Below, in pieces: positions 8,751 to 15,655 of a stretch of 64,000 nucleotides of DNA; positions within the stretch are counted from its first letter, which is position 1; each line of letters starts with the position of its first letter. This DNA is from a virus, in IMG/VR virus record IMGVR_UViG_3300009094_001034, positions 1 to 64,000 of that record; one strand, written 5' to 3'. The translations under genes were made by a program, and so were the position numbers. The notes under the pieces were generated by a model. That model made no database searches. It was given only the letters and a program-made list of their open reading frames with translations, and was not told where the DNA came from.

Positions 8751-8975
8751 CTAATGGGCCGAGGTGGTGAAGTTGCAGATGCACGTGAGCCGAAAGTGCG
8801 AGCCGGCGAAGATTACTCGGAGCGTTTGATCGCGGCAGAATCCGCAGCGGCCTTCTTCCACCATCTCTCGGAACACGCGGCACCGTTCCTCTTGCATGAT
8901 CTCGCGCATGGCCGCGTCGATCTCATCTCTCGACATCTCCTGCACGTTGACCTGTAAAGCTGCGCTGGATGCCAT
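8751..8975 (-). CDS. Small zinc-binding protein (74 aa)
   Basis: The ATG at 8975 follows a strong GGGAGGT Shine-Dalgarno. The N-terminal half is an amphipathic helix (EMSRDEIDAAMREIMQEE); the C-terminal half carries RCGFCRDQ...LTCICN, giving four cysteines in CxxC and CxC pairs that probably bind zinc. It is the first gene of the minus-strand cluster reading toward replication. Function unknown. Confidence 0.65.
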   Translation of the reverse strand: MASSAALQVNVQEMSRDEIDAAMREIMQEERCRVFREMVEEGRCGFCRDQTLRVIFAGSHFRLTCICNFTTSAH

Positions 8976-9371
8976 GTGGACCTCCCGCACAACCCTGCCG
9001 CGGGCTGACGGCAGCGGTCGAGGCGTCCAGACTGCGGAGCGACGGTGGTCAGGCTGACGAAGCCGAGTATCGACAGGAACGTTGTCAGCGCGCACTCACC
9101 CGCAAGCGGGGCGACGCGTCCACGCCAGGGACAGTTCTACGGCTGCCGCACCAGTGGTGAGGTGCGAGGAGCTATCGGCGGGAGAATCCCTACTGAAGCA
9201 TTAGGGATTGTGTCAGGGGAATGCGTGTGCATTCCCAGTCCGCGCGAGAAGGTAGCCACCGTCCTACATCAAAACCGAAGGAAGTCCAGTCAGATGGTCT
9301 CCTTCGGCTTGCGAATGTTACGCAACACGGTGCATGGTCGGAATGTCACGCAACATACCCCCCCAATCCTC
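8976..9371. promoter_or_regulatory. Divergent intergenic control region with two hairpins and direct repeats
   Basis: This 396-bp gap separates the minus-strand replication cluster from the plus-strand early operon. It holds two inverted repeats (AATCCCTA/TAGGGATT at 9185-9209; GGGAATGC-GTGT-GCATTCCC at 9217-9236) and a 14-bp direct repeat AATGTYACGCAACA at 9314-9327 and 9342-9355, ending 16 bp before the ATG at 9372. No convincing ORF is present. It may hold operators, and possibly the replication origin. Confidence 0.55.
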
Positions 9372-9815
9372 ATGTCCCTCTCCAAAACCGACGAAGCGAT
9401 CAATCGCGGCGAACCAATCAGGCTCCACCGCTCGGAGTTCCTCGAGAAGCCGGCCGAGTACATCATTCAGGCTGATGACCGCGACGCGATGATTGAGCTA
9501 TGCCGCTACCAGCAGGTCACGCATGCAATCATCCCGCTTCGCCTCCACGAAGGGTCGGTCTTTCGCGCGCTCTACCGATACGACATGAACAAAGAGGAAA
9601 TCCGGCGCCTTGCCTCAGAACAGATGGATCGTCTGAATGGCCGAGAGCGACCGGTAGATGCTCTTCCTGCCTGTAGCGACGAGGATGTTGAAGTTGGCCA
9701 GGTGATTACCATCCGACCCTACAAACTATCGGAGTACATGAAGGACATGAGATATGGCCCAGTGATCGGGAAGATCAGCTTCAAGAACGATGGCCAGCAA
9801 GCGGAAGCTGCGTAA
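9372..9815 (+). CDS. Hypothetical early protein (147 aa)
   Basis: Unrecognised 147-aa soluble protein, first gene of the plus-strand early region. It has a helical N-terminal half with an interface-like HAIIPLRLHEGS segment and a C-terminal beta segment VGQVITIRPYKL. ATG 9372 is chosen because it follows the control repeats closely. The leader (ACCCCCCAATCCTC) has no Shine-Dalgarno, a feature shared by most genes in this block. Confidence 0.65.
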   Translation: MSLSKTDEAINRGEPIRLHRSEFLEKPAEYIIQADDRDAMIELCRYQQVTHAIIPLRLHEGSVFRALYRYDMNKEEIRRLASEQMDRLNGRERPVDALPACSDEDVEVGQVITIRPYKLSEYMKDMRYGPVIGKISFKNDGQQAEAA

Positions 9816-10029
9816 GCGCGAGTGCGGCGACAAGCGGCGCTACGGCACAATGGCCGACGCCGCACGCCACCTCGCTTGGCTTCGCAACCTCAACCCCAGC
9901 TTCAACAACGTCGGGGCCTACCACTGTGGCTTTTGTGGATCGTTCCATCTCGGACACTCTGGTGCACTCACGGGCGGCATCCGTGGCCGTGAGGCGCGAC
10001 GCTTCGGTCTAGCCAAGAGTTGGTCATAG
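9790..10029 (+). CDS. Small zinc-ribbon protein (79 aa)
   Basis: A basic 79-aa protein whose core YHCGFCGSFHLGH matches the small YxCxxCxxxHLG proteins common in phages and mobile elements, probably zinc-binding. A cysteine at position 12 (RECGDKRRY) may complete the site. It overlaps the preceding gene by 26 bp in another frame. Function is not established for the family. Confidence 0.7.
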   Translation: MASKRKLRKRECGDKRRYGTMADAARHLAWLRNLNPSFNNVGAYHCGFCGSFHLGHSGALTGGIRGREARRFGLAKSWS

Positions 10030-10030
10030 C

Positions 10031-10063
10031 GAAGAGGCCCGGTGCAAACGCACGGGCTTCTTC
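10031..10063. terminator. Bidirectional terminator between convergent genes
   Basis: GAAGAGGCCCGGTGC pairs with GCACGGGCTTCTTC apart from one mismatch and one bulge, closing an AAAC loop. It lies exactly between the convergent zinc-ribbon gene and ssb. Confidence 0.65.
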
Positions 10064-10078
10064 AAGTAGGCGGGAACA

Positions 10079-10456
10079 TCAGGAGGTGGGATCGGCAGGG
10101 GTGTCGGAGCCTTCCGGCTTCGGCGACAGGAACTGGATCGCGGCGACGGACACCTGCAGTTCCTTGGCCGCGGGTCCTTTCTCGCGCTTGCGATCGTGCT
10201 GCGCGAGCGCGCCCGTGATGAGCACGGCGCTGCCCTTGCCGAGGTACTTGTTCGCGGCGGTGGCACTGTCGCCCCAGGCTACGCAGTTCACGAAGGTCGT
10301 GACGGTTTCGCGGTCGCGGCCCGTCGAGCGGTTCAGCGCGACGGTGAATGCCGAGCCTTCGCGGTCTCCGGCAGCCTTGAGAGGGTGCGGGTCGGCGACA
10401 AGGCGGCCACAGATCGTGACCTGGTTCAGCTGCGGCAGCTTCAATGGCTGGGACAT
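10079..10456 (-). CDS. ssb: Single-stranded DNA-binding protein (first copy)
   Basis: A 125-aa OB-fold SSB. The family opening is visible (LNQVTICGRLVADPHPL), followed by FTVALNRSTGRDRETVTTFVNCVAWGD and the GSAVLITGALAQ strand. It lacks the acidic DDxIPF tail and ends DTPADPTS, so it would not recruit partners the way bacterial SSB does. A Shine-Dalgarno (AAGGAGA) precedes the ATG. It is expressed with the lipoprotein gene upstream. A second SSB with a normal tail occurs at 26789. Confidence 0.88.
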   Translation of the reverse strand: MSQPLKLPQLNQVTICGRLVADPHPLKAAGDREGSAFTVALNRSTGRDRETVTTFVNCVAWGDSATAANKYLGKGSAVLITGALAQHDRKREKGPAAKELQVSVAAIQFLSPKPEGSDTPADPTS

Positions 10457-10465
10457 GGCGTCTCC

Positions 10466-10975
10466 TTACGGAATCCCCGGCAGTTGTGACTGCTGGACCG
10501 TGTGCGGATCGAGGGAGGCGGAGAACGACGCGGGTTGTCGTGCGTCGCTCTGGCCGGCGACGGTGAGGTTGATCGTCTTCGCGGTGTCGTTGATGTCGAT
10601 CTTGAGTGTGAGCTTCGCGAGCGCGATCGGGCACACGTGGTCGTTCGGCATCTTCCAGCGACGATCCTTCGGAGTCATGACGTGATCGCCGTCGTCGTCC
10701 ACGAACAGGACGCACGGCTCTTCACGGTAGGTGCGCTGGATCGAGCCGTCGTCGCGCTTCGAGATCTCGATGAGCTCATGCAGTCCGACGATGACGCGGT
10801 GCGCGCCCGACGTTTCGCGGGCGACGACGAACGCGGTCTCGGCCTGCGCCCACTCGATCTGCCCGAGCACGGTCCACTGCGAGGACACCTGCTGGACCTT
10901 CTGGGTGGTGGAACACGACAGGAGCGTGAAACACGAGAGCAGCAACAGCGAGACGATGACTGAGACTCGACGCAT
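10466..10975 (-). CDS. Predicted lipoprotein (169 aa)
   Basis: The first ~20 residues are a type II signal peptide: basic start MRR, hydrophobic core and lipobox LLSC, with the lipidated cysteine near residue 21. The mature part is a soluble beta-rich domain of unknown function with an acidic DDDGDHVM turn. Strong Shine-Dalgarno AGGAGGT. A lipoprotein in this non-structural region suggests surface modification of the infected or lysogenic cell, perhaps superinfection exclusion, but that is inference. Confidence 0.72.
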   Translation of the reverse strand: MRRVSVIVSLLLLSCFTLLSCSTTQKVQQVSSQWTVLGQIEWAQAETAFVVARETSGAHRVIVGLHELIEISKRDDGSIQRTYREEPCVLFVDDDGDHVMTPKDRRWKMPNDHVCPIALAKLTLKIDINDTAKTINLTVAGQSDARQPASFSASLDPHTVQQSQLPGIP

Positions 10976-11070
10976 AGCGACCTCCTAGTTGGCGCAAGGG
11001 GTTCTCCTGACTGATGGGTGGTGGGAAAGGACGCGGCGGGACTGCCTGATGGCTTAGGCGTACGCCGGAG

Positions 11071-11100
11071 TTGTCGCGCGGTCGAGGTGCACGCTAGGCT
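11071..11100 (+). promoter_or_regulatory. Putative sigma70 promoter
   Basis: TTGTCG (11071-11076), 18-bp spacer, TAGGCT (11095-11100), reading into the small membrane-protein genes at 11128. The palindrome GGCGTACGCC lies just upstream at about 11057-11066. Confidence 0.5.
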
Positions 11101-11127
11101 CGGGGTACTTCCTTCCCCGCATGCGCC

Positions 11128-11301
11128 ATGAAGTTCCTCGTCGCTATCGTCCTTATCGCCGTTGCCTACGTGTGGACCGTCTCCCTGAAGGCTCAGGGAA
11201 AGATCGGGAGCGTGTCGGGATTTCTCAAGACGATCTTTCTGGATGATGAGAAGGGCCTGAAGCTCACCGCCTGGATTGATAATCTCTTCCGCAAGCGTTA
11301 A
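11128..11301 (+). CDS. Tiny membrane protein (57 aa)
   Basis: Reads MKFLVAIVLIAVAYVWTV then a basic amphipathic tail ending FRKR: one N-terminal transmembrane helix. The stop overlaps the next ATG (TAATG), indicating coupled translation. It is the first of a run of very small membrane proteins. Function unknown. Confidence 0.55.
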   Translation: MKFLVAIVLIAVAYVWTVSLKAQGKIGSVSGFLKTIFLDDEKGLKLTAWIDNLFRKR

Positions 11302-11414
11302 TGCTTCGCCTCATCGCCCGTCTCTGCGTGTTCGCCGTCCTCGTGATGGTCGCCGTTTACGGCTACGCCTATTGGGCCGGATCGGCAGAAGTGGTGTGGA
11401 GGCCCTGGTCTTGA
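11301..11414 (+). CDS. Tiny membrane protein (37 aa)
   Basis: Starts MLRLIARLCVFAVLVMVAV and ends with a short tryptophan-containing tail. Single transmembrane helix, coupled to the previous gene by TAATG. Codon use resembles the neighbours. Function unknown. Confidence 0.45.
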   Translation: MLRLIARLCVFAVLVMVAVYGYAYWAGSAEVVWRPWS

Positions 11415-11462
11415 AAGTTAGACGGCCGAGGCGCAAGGTGGCGATGTAATTCCGACTGCACA

Positions 11463-11708
11463 ATGTCCGCAAAGCGCTATCCGTCGCAGAACCTCACCCG
11501 CCCCGAGATCATGGCGCGCCGAATTGCCGCGAATCAATGTGACGCATGCGGTGGCAGGGCTGAGGATCGCGAGATGTGGGGTCGGAGAGTGCGGGTCTGC
11601 GCGAACCCCGATGCGGACCACGGGTTCCACGAGGTTGGGAAGCGGGACGGAGCGGCGTTTAGCACTGGGCGGGTCTCCGCGAACGTGCCGGAGCAACTTC
11701 GCGTTTGA
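11463..11708 (+). CDS. Small zinc-finger-like protein (81 aa)
   Basis: An 81-aa basic protein with CDACGGRAED...VRVCANPDADHGFH, a C-x2-C-n-C-n-H arrangement that probably binds one zinc ion. The leader (TTCCGACTGCACA) has no Shine-Dalgarno. No known family assigned. Confidence 0.6.
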   Translation: MSAKRYPSQNLTRPEIMARRIAANQCDACGGRAEDREMWGRRVRVCANPDADHGFHEVGKRDGAAFSTGRVSANVPEQLRV

Positions 11709-11770
11709 CCGCGCAATGGCTGTCGGAAGCCGTTCTTCGCGATAGCGCTAAACCATACTAGACAATGGGC

Positions 11771-11799
11771 TTGCACTATTGCGAGATCACAGTTATGAT
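11771..11799 (+). promoter_or_regulatory. Strong sigma70 promoter for small-protein operon
   Basis: TTGCAC (11771-11776), 17-bp spacer and TATGAT (11794-11799) are close to consensus. The transcript would start near 11806, about 90 nt before the first ORF at 11899. The -35 matches that of the promoter at 19048. Confidence 0.75.
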
Positions 11800-11898
11800 G
11801 AGTATGTTCTAAGAAACAAGCACCTTCACAACTCGGCCTTTCCACCGCGCTTTCTTCTGGGGAAGCCGCGGTCCCCAAGCCCATAAGACCCCACCCGT

Positions 11899-11988
11899 AT
11901 GACCAAGTTCGAAGTGGCCATCTCTGGCGCCTCGGTCCTTGTGGCCTATCTGCTCGGATTGGCCATCGGCGCGCTCCTGTTCTTCTAA
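11899..11988 (+). CDS. Tiny membrane protein (29 aa)
   Basis: A 29-codon ORF, MTKFEVAISGASVLVAYLL followed by GLAIGALLFF: almost entirely one transmembrane helix. It is the first ORF after the 11771 promoter, and its leader is C-rich (CCCCACCCGT). Accepted because of promoter position and clean coding codons, but tiny. Confidence 0.45.
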   Translation: MTKFEVAISGASVLVAYLLGLAIGALLFF

Positions 11989-12006
11989 TTTCCACCTAAC
12001 ACAAAC

Positions 12007-12198
12007 ATGACGCTCATTCACATGCTCCCCATGGACACCCAAGTGGCCCTCCACAGTGCCTACCTGCGCGCACTCGAAGATGACCAGCGCGCAGCATTGA
12101 AGCGGTACCTTGAGACCGCCGACGAGAAGGCGCTGAAAGCGGCGAGCTCACTCCAGAGGAAAATCCACGCCGCTCGTGCGGAGTTTGTTGTCGCGTAA
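12007..12198 (+). CDS. Small helical protein (63 aa)
   Basis: Unrecognised 63-aa protein, almost all helix and rich in Ala, Leu, Glu and Lys, with no membrane segment. Leader CCACCTAACACAAAC lacks a Shine-Dalgarno. Member of the small-gene operon. Confidence 0.55.
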   Translation: MTLIHMLPMDTQVALHSAYLRALEDDQRAALKRYLETADEKALKAASSLQRKIHAARAEFVVA

Positions 12199-12202
12199 GG
12201 CG

Positions 12203-12433
12203 ATGACCGCCGCTATCCGCATCCCCCTTGTCTCGGCGTCCATTGGGATGCTCGCCTACGTCCTCGGCGCAGAGATTCTCCCAGTCCTCGGTGTCCCGCC
12301 GATCCCCACCATCAAGTTCGTGTGCATCCCGGTGATCCTCTGGATCGCCGGACTATGGATGGACAACCCCGACGCCAGCAATGCTATCGACGCAGAGCTC
12401 AATGCGGTTCTCCATGACCCTCTCTTCCAATGA
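12203..12433 (+). CDS. Small two-helix membrane protein (76 aa)
   Basis: Two hydrophobic segments (about 8-28 and 36-52, the second FVCIPVILWIAGLWM) joined by a proline-rich turn, then an acidic C-terminus. The ATG at 12203 sits 2-4 nt after the previous stop region, and the gene overlaps the next by ATGA. Holin-like in shape, but far from the lysis cassette; function unknown. Confidence 0.55.
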   Translation: MTAAIRIPLVSASIGMLAYVLGAEILPVLGVPPIPTIKFVCIPVILWIAGLWMDNPDASNAIDAELNAVLHDPLFQ

Positions 12434-12690
12434 CCTTCATCCTGACGGCAACAGAAGACCAACAGTTGCAGGAAATCTCGGAAGGCGTCGCGGAGCGGAT
12501 CATCGCTGCGTTCCTGCGGGATCACCGGGGCGCGGACGGCGATACTTCCCGCATCGTGGCGTCGCACATCGTGGCCGCCCTCGGCCCGAACTTCAACCAT
12601 TCCGCGCGCTATCAGAAGCCCGACAGGTCGCTTGCAGAGTTCCGCATCGCCGTGCGCTTCGACCCGCGCCCCGTTCCCACGAACTCCTAA
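12430..12690 (+). CDS. Small hypothetical protein (86 aa)
   Basis: Soluble 86-aa protein, translationally coupled to the preceding membrane protein (ATGA). Helical first half (EDQQLQEISEGVAERIIAAF), basic second half. No family recognised. Confidence 0.55.
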   Translation: MTFILTATEDQQLQEISEGVAERIIAAFLRDHRGADGDTSRIVASHIVAALGPNFNHSARYQKPDRSLAEFRIAVRFDPRPVPTNS

Positions 12691-12699
12691 CCGCTCGCC

Positions 12700-12897
12700 A
12701 TGGCACTCTTCCTCTTCGGATCTGGACTCGTTCTCCTGGCGGTGCTCTTCCTCGGATGCCTCATGATTCGCGAGCTCGTGACGCTGCACCGTGACGTTCA
12801 TGCCCTCCGCGATCTTGGCAGGGCTGTCGGAGCTCAGGCGCGCAACCGCAGCGCAGACGAAGTCGCGGAGATCCTCAATAGCGCAGCTAACCTCTAA
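12700..12897 (+). CDS. Small membrane protein with helical tail (65 aa)
   Basis: N-terminal transmembrane helix (LFLFGSGLVLLAVLFLGCLM) followed by an amphipathic helix with a heptad-like pattern. The leader has no Shine-Dalgarno (CTAACCGCTCGCC). Function unknown. Confidence 0.55.
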   Translation: MALFLFGSGLVLLAVLFLGCLMIRELVTLHRDVHALRDLGRAVGAQARNRSADEVAEILNSAANL

Positions 12898-12909
12898 CAA
12901 CACCAACCC

Positions 12910-13095
12910 ATGTACCTCTACGTCCTCGCCCTCGTGTGGGCGGCGTTCCTCATCCTGATGTGCCTCGGTATGTCAGTGATCCTCCGCGACCTCGTGTGGA
13001 ACCGTCCGCACCTCGCAATCTTCGGCACCATCCTCACCATGGTTCCTGCATTCCTCGCCGGATGCGCGCACCGCGCCCTCATCCTCCTCACCTAA
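12910..13095 (+). CDS. Small two-helix membrane protein (61 aa)
   Basis: Two predicted transmembrane helices (about 2-25 and 35-58) separated by a short basic loop (RDLVWNRPH). Leader ACAACACCAACCC, no Shine-Dalgarno. Function unknown; part of the run of tiny membrane proteins. Confidence 0.55.
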   Translation: MYLYVLALVWAAFLILMCLGMSVILRDLVWNRPHLAIFGTILTMVPAFLAGCAHRALILLT

Positions 13096-13102
13096 CAATC
13101 TT

Positions 13103-13240
13103 ATGAAGCAAGAGAACAAGGGCGCGGTCTACGCCGTCGTCATCCTGGCACTCCTCGGAGTCCTCGCGCTCGTCTCAGACATGAAAGCATTCGACATCGG
13201 CACGATGGCCAACCCGAACGTCATCACACTGCGCGACTAA
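13103..13240 (+). CDS. Tiny membrane protein (45 aa)
   Basis: Starts MKQENKGAVYAVVILALLG; one transmembrane helix then a short polar tail. Leader CACCTAACAATCTT. Supported by operon spacing and codon use only. Confidence 0.5.
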   Translation: MKQENKGAVYAVVILALLGVLALVSDMKAFDIGTMANPNVITLRD

Positions 13241-13283
13241 CGTCGCCCGAACACACACCTCCAATCCCATTTCGCATCACCCC

Positions 13284-13646
13284 ATGAAGCACAATCACTC
13301 TGAGGTCGTGGAGTACGCCCCGCGTACGGCGCCCCCCTGGAAGACCATACTCGCCCTCGTGTTCGTTCTCGGTATCACCATAGGAGGTGCGGTCGGCTAC
13401 GCGCACTACACGTCCTACGACCAGCGCATCATGCGCACCGAGTTCGCCCACAAGAACGCTGTCGCCCAACAGGCGAAGTGGAATACCGAGGAAGAGCAGG
13501 CGCGCAAGGCGGCGCGAGGACTCGTATTCGCCCGCTGTTCCCGACGCGCGGACGAAGACCGAGCCATCGGCACGCCGGAGATCAACTGCGACGCCGTGGC
13601 CGATGCCTACGAGAAGTCTTTACTCGCGGCGGGGACGGTCCAGTAG
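13284..13646 (+). CDS. Membrane-anchored coiled-coil protein (120 aa)
   Basis: Short cytoplasmic N-terminus, one transmembrane helix (TILALVFVLGITIGGAVGYAHY, split by glycine), then a helical extracytoplasmic domain with two cysteines (FARCSRR, EINCDAV) that could form a disulfide. This Rz/spanin-like shape, followed by a cell-wall hydrolase in the -1 frame, suggests an envelope role. The next ORF has no proper start after this gene's stop, so a frameshifted fusion is possible. Confidence 0.65.
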   Translation: MKHNHSEVVEYAPRTAPPWKTILALVFVLGITIGGAVGYAHYTSYDQRIMRTEFAHKNAVAQQAKWNTEEEQARKAARGLVFARCSRRADEDRAIGTPEINCDAVADAYEKSLLAAGTVQ

Positions 13647-14482
13647 CCGCCCGTAAGCCCATCCCTGCAATCGGCATCCCGATCGCGCTCGCGGACTTCG
13701 AGGACCCCGTCGTCCTTTCGCCCCAAGACTGGGACGGCGATGCGCCAGTGTCCGCCGAACAGACCAATCGCGGACCCGATTACCCTCCCGGCCAGTGCAC
13801 GTGGTTTGCGGCCCAGCGGTTCGCGGAGGTCACGGGCTCGAACGCGCTCTACTTCCCACGTCCGAACAACCGCGTGCGTCATGCGAAGGTCTGGCCGCAA
13901 CTCGCGGAGGAAGCAGGGCTCACCGTGCGCCACGAACCGAAGGCTGGTGCCGTCGCTGTGTTTCTCGGTGGACATTTCACGACGTACGGCCACGTCGGAT
14001 ATGTCGAGAGCATCGACGGCGACACGATGCGCGTGTCGCAGCACAATTGGCCGCATCCGCTGGCCTTCTCCATCGGGGTGTACAACACGAGTGACGCGGA
14101 CTGGTTCATCTACCCGCCCGAGACGAACGTCGCTCCGAAGGTGGGGCGATCTGCCACGCTCTCTCTCGTCACCACCTACAACCCCGAGGTCGGACAGAAC
14201 GACGCTGATCCGTGGACGGGAGCTGCCGGGAAGCGCATGGCCGAAGGCATGATGGCGCTGTCGCGCGATCTCCTCGCCCCCACGAAAGCGCACCCCGAAT
14301 GGCGCGGCCAGATCCCGTACGGCACGCGCGTGCAGTTCTCGGCTCCCGGCCAAGACGCACGTTGCAATCAGAGCTACGTCGTGCAGGACACGATGAACAA
14401 GCGCTACACGAAACGCGGCGACGTGTTCCGCGTCCGGCGCAAGGACAACTTCTCCTGCAGGAACGTCACGATCACATGGTGA
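13478..14482 (+). CDS. CHAP-domain peptidoglycan hydrolase with 3D/double-psi-barrel domain
   Basis: Predicted cell-wall hydrolase. A CHAP amidase/endopeptidase domain has its catalytic cysteine at PGQCTWFAAQRF and histidine at TYGHVGYVE. Then comes a 3D/RlpA-like double-psi beta-barrel segment (TTYNPEVGQNDADPWTGA ... PYGTRVQF ... VVQDTMNKRY). The start is unclear: GTG at 13478 overlaps the previous gene by 169 bp, while the convincing coding sequence begins near 13643 with no ATG, GTG or TTG until GTG 13748. A -1 frameshift from the upstream membrane protein would give an anchored enzyme. It lies in the early/middle region, away from the lysis cassette. Confidence 0.75.
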   Translation: MEYRGRAGAQGGARTRIRPLFPTRGRRPSHRHAGDQLRRRGRCLREVFTRGGDGPVAARKPIPAIGIPIALADFEDPVVLSPQDWDGDAPVSAEQTNRGPDYPPGQCTWFAAQRFAEVTGSNALYFPRPNNRVRHAKVWPQLAEEAGLTVRHEPKAGAVAVFLGGHFTTYGHVGYVESIDGDTMRVSQHNWPHPLAFSIGVYNTSDADWFIYPPETNVAPKVGRSATLSLVTTYNPEVGQNDADPWTGAAGKRMAEGMMALSRDLLAPTKAHPEWRGQIPYGTRVQFSAPGQDARCNQSYVVQDTMNKRYTKRGDVFRVRRKDNFSCRNVTITW

Positions 14483-14796
14483 CGCCTGTCGTCCTCGCCG
14501 CGTTCTTCCAACTCTGGGCGCGACAGATGGGATGTCCTGATATGACAATGATCGCAAGGTACGAGTCCCCGAATGTTGCGGCATGGGAATCCATGACGGA
14601 CGAAGAGAAGCGCGAGAACCCCTGGGGACTTCGCGTGGAGAGTTCGGACGCCTGCGGACACGTCCTCCAACTGTTCGACAGCATCTATCTTCCACAGAAT
14701 GAGACGAAGAACCTCGTTCCCCTCTTGGATGGAGGCCGGGTGTACGACGCCCCGAGTATCTACGTTGTCACCCAGAACGTGACCGCCGAGGACTAG
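14476..14796 (+). CDS. Hypothetical protein (106 aa)
   Basis: Unrecognised 106-aa protein whose ATG overlaps the stop of the CHAP hydrolase (ATGGTGA), so it is translationally coupled. A short hydrophobic N-terminus (VVLAAFFQLWA) could be a weak signal or anchor; the rest is soluble with two cysteines. The coupling suggests a partner or immunity-type companion of the hydrolase, but this is inference. Confidence 0.6.
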   Translation: MVTPVVLAAFFQLWARQMGCPDMTMIARYESPNVAAWESMTDEEKRENPWGLRVESSDACGHVLQLFDSIYLPQNETKNLVPLLDGGRVYDAPSIYVVTQNVTAED

Positions 14797-14888
14797 CCGC
14801 CTCGGCGGTCTTCGGGTAGGTTGGAGGCGTCGCGGAACACTCGTTCGCCGTTTCGCCGCACCCGAGTCCAACCTCCAACCCCGTCCAG

Positions 14889-15431
14889 ATGCGCGATTTG
14901 CGTACGTTGTCTGTACCCGCCCGCTCGCTTCTCTCACTCCTCGTTCTCCTCGCGCCCCACATTGCGCTCGCACAGGGCGCCTCGCCGCTCAGCACAGCCG
15001 ACGTGCCGCAACGGGAAGACCCCCCGTTAGAACAGCCCTTCCTCGATACAGAGACTCCCGTTACGTGGGAGGACACGCAACTCGCACCGAATCCTCTTCG
15101 CCTCACCGAACCCACGGGTGATGTTTGGCGCGGCTTCGTGCGTGGGCACTGCACGGCCTATGTTGCCAGTCGTCGCAGAATCACGTTCCGCGGCGATGCG
15201 AAGCGCTGGCCCTTGAACGCGGTGAAAGCCGGGTATCGGCTGTCGGATACCCCAGTGGTCGGAGCCGTGGTCGTTACCCGCGAGTCGCGGTACGGCCACG
15301 TCGCGTACGTCGAGCAGGTGCACACGGACGGGTCCTTCACCGTGTCCGAAATGAACTACCTCGGACGGTACAGAATCTCTACGCGCACGCTCTCCGTCGT
15401 AGATCGTCGGATCGTCACATTTATTCTCTGA
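14889..15431 (+). CDS. Secreted CHAP-domain cell-wall hydrolase (second copy)
   Basis: 180 aa with a Sec signal peptide (about 1-29, LLSLLVLLAPHIALA with AxA-type cleavage) and a C-terminal CHAP domain from about residue 80: catalytic Cys in RGHCTAYVAS, His in YGHVAYVEQV and a terminal EMNYLGRY strand. It should cleave peptidoglycan in the periplasm or wall. Leader CCAACCCCGTCCAG, no Shine-Dalgarno. With the CHAP protein just upstream, the early/middle operon carries two such enzymes. Confidence 0.85.
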   Translation: MRDLRTLSVPARSLLSLLVLLAPHIALAQGASPLSTADVPQREDPPLEQPFLDTETPVTWEDTQLAPNPLRLTEPTGDVWRGFVRGHCTAYVASRRRITFRGDAKRWPLNAVKAGYRLSDTPVVGAVVVTRESRYGHVAYVEQVHTDGSFTVSEMNYLGRYRISTRTLSVVDRRIVTFIL

Positions 15432-15437
15432 GTTGAC

Positions 15438-15556
15438 CGTCACGCAACGCGCCGTGACGCTTCGTCTGCGCATCGCGCGATCCGCACTCTCTCGCGGCAC
15501 TCCAGGTGCGTCCAACGGCAGTCACCCCTTCGCCATTCGGCTGGGGTGATTTGCCG
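15438..15556. promoter_or_regulatory. Intergenic hairpins and CGATGTC repeats
   Basis: After the second CHAP gene there is a CGTCACG/CGTGACG hairpin (15438-15459) and a larger one (CGGCA plus TCACCCC pairing GGGGTGA plus TGCCG, 15516-15556). Three CGATGTC repeats follow at 15555, 15569 and 15580, near a weak promoter (TTGCCG, 17 bp, TCTAGT). These could be a terminator plus regulatory repeats; no ORF is convincing in 15432-15655. Confidence 0.4.
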
Positions 15557-15655
15557 ATGTCCTCGACGCGATGTCTAGTCGATGTCCGCGTGCGCCGATT
15601 GAATTCCACCGGCAATACCGTTACGTAGAAGGCACGTCCTCAAACGAAACACGAC

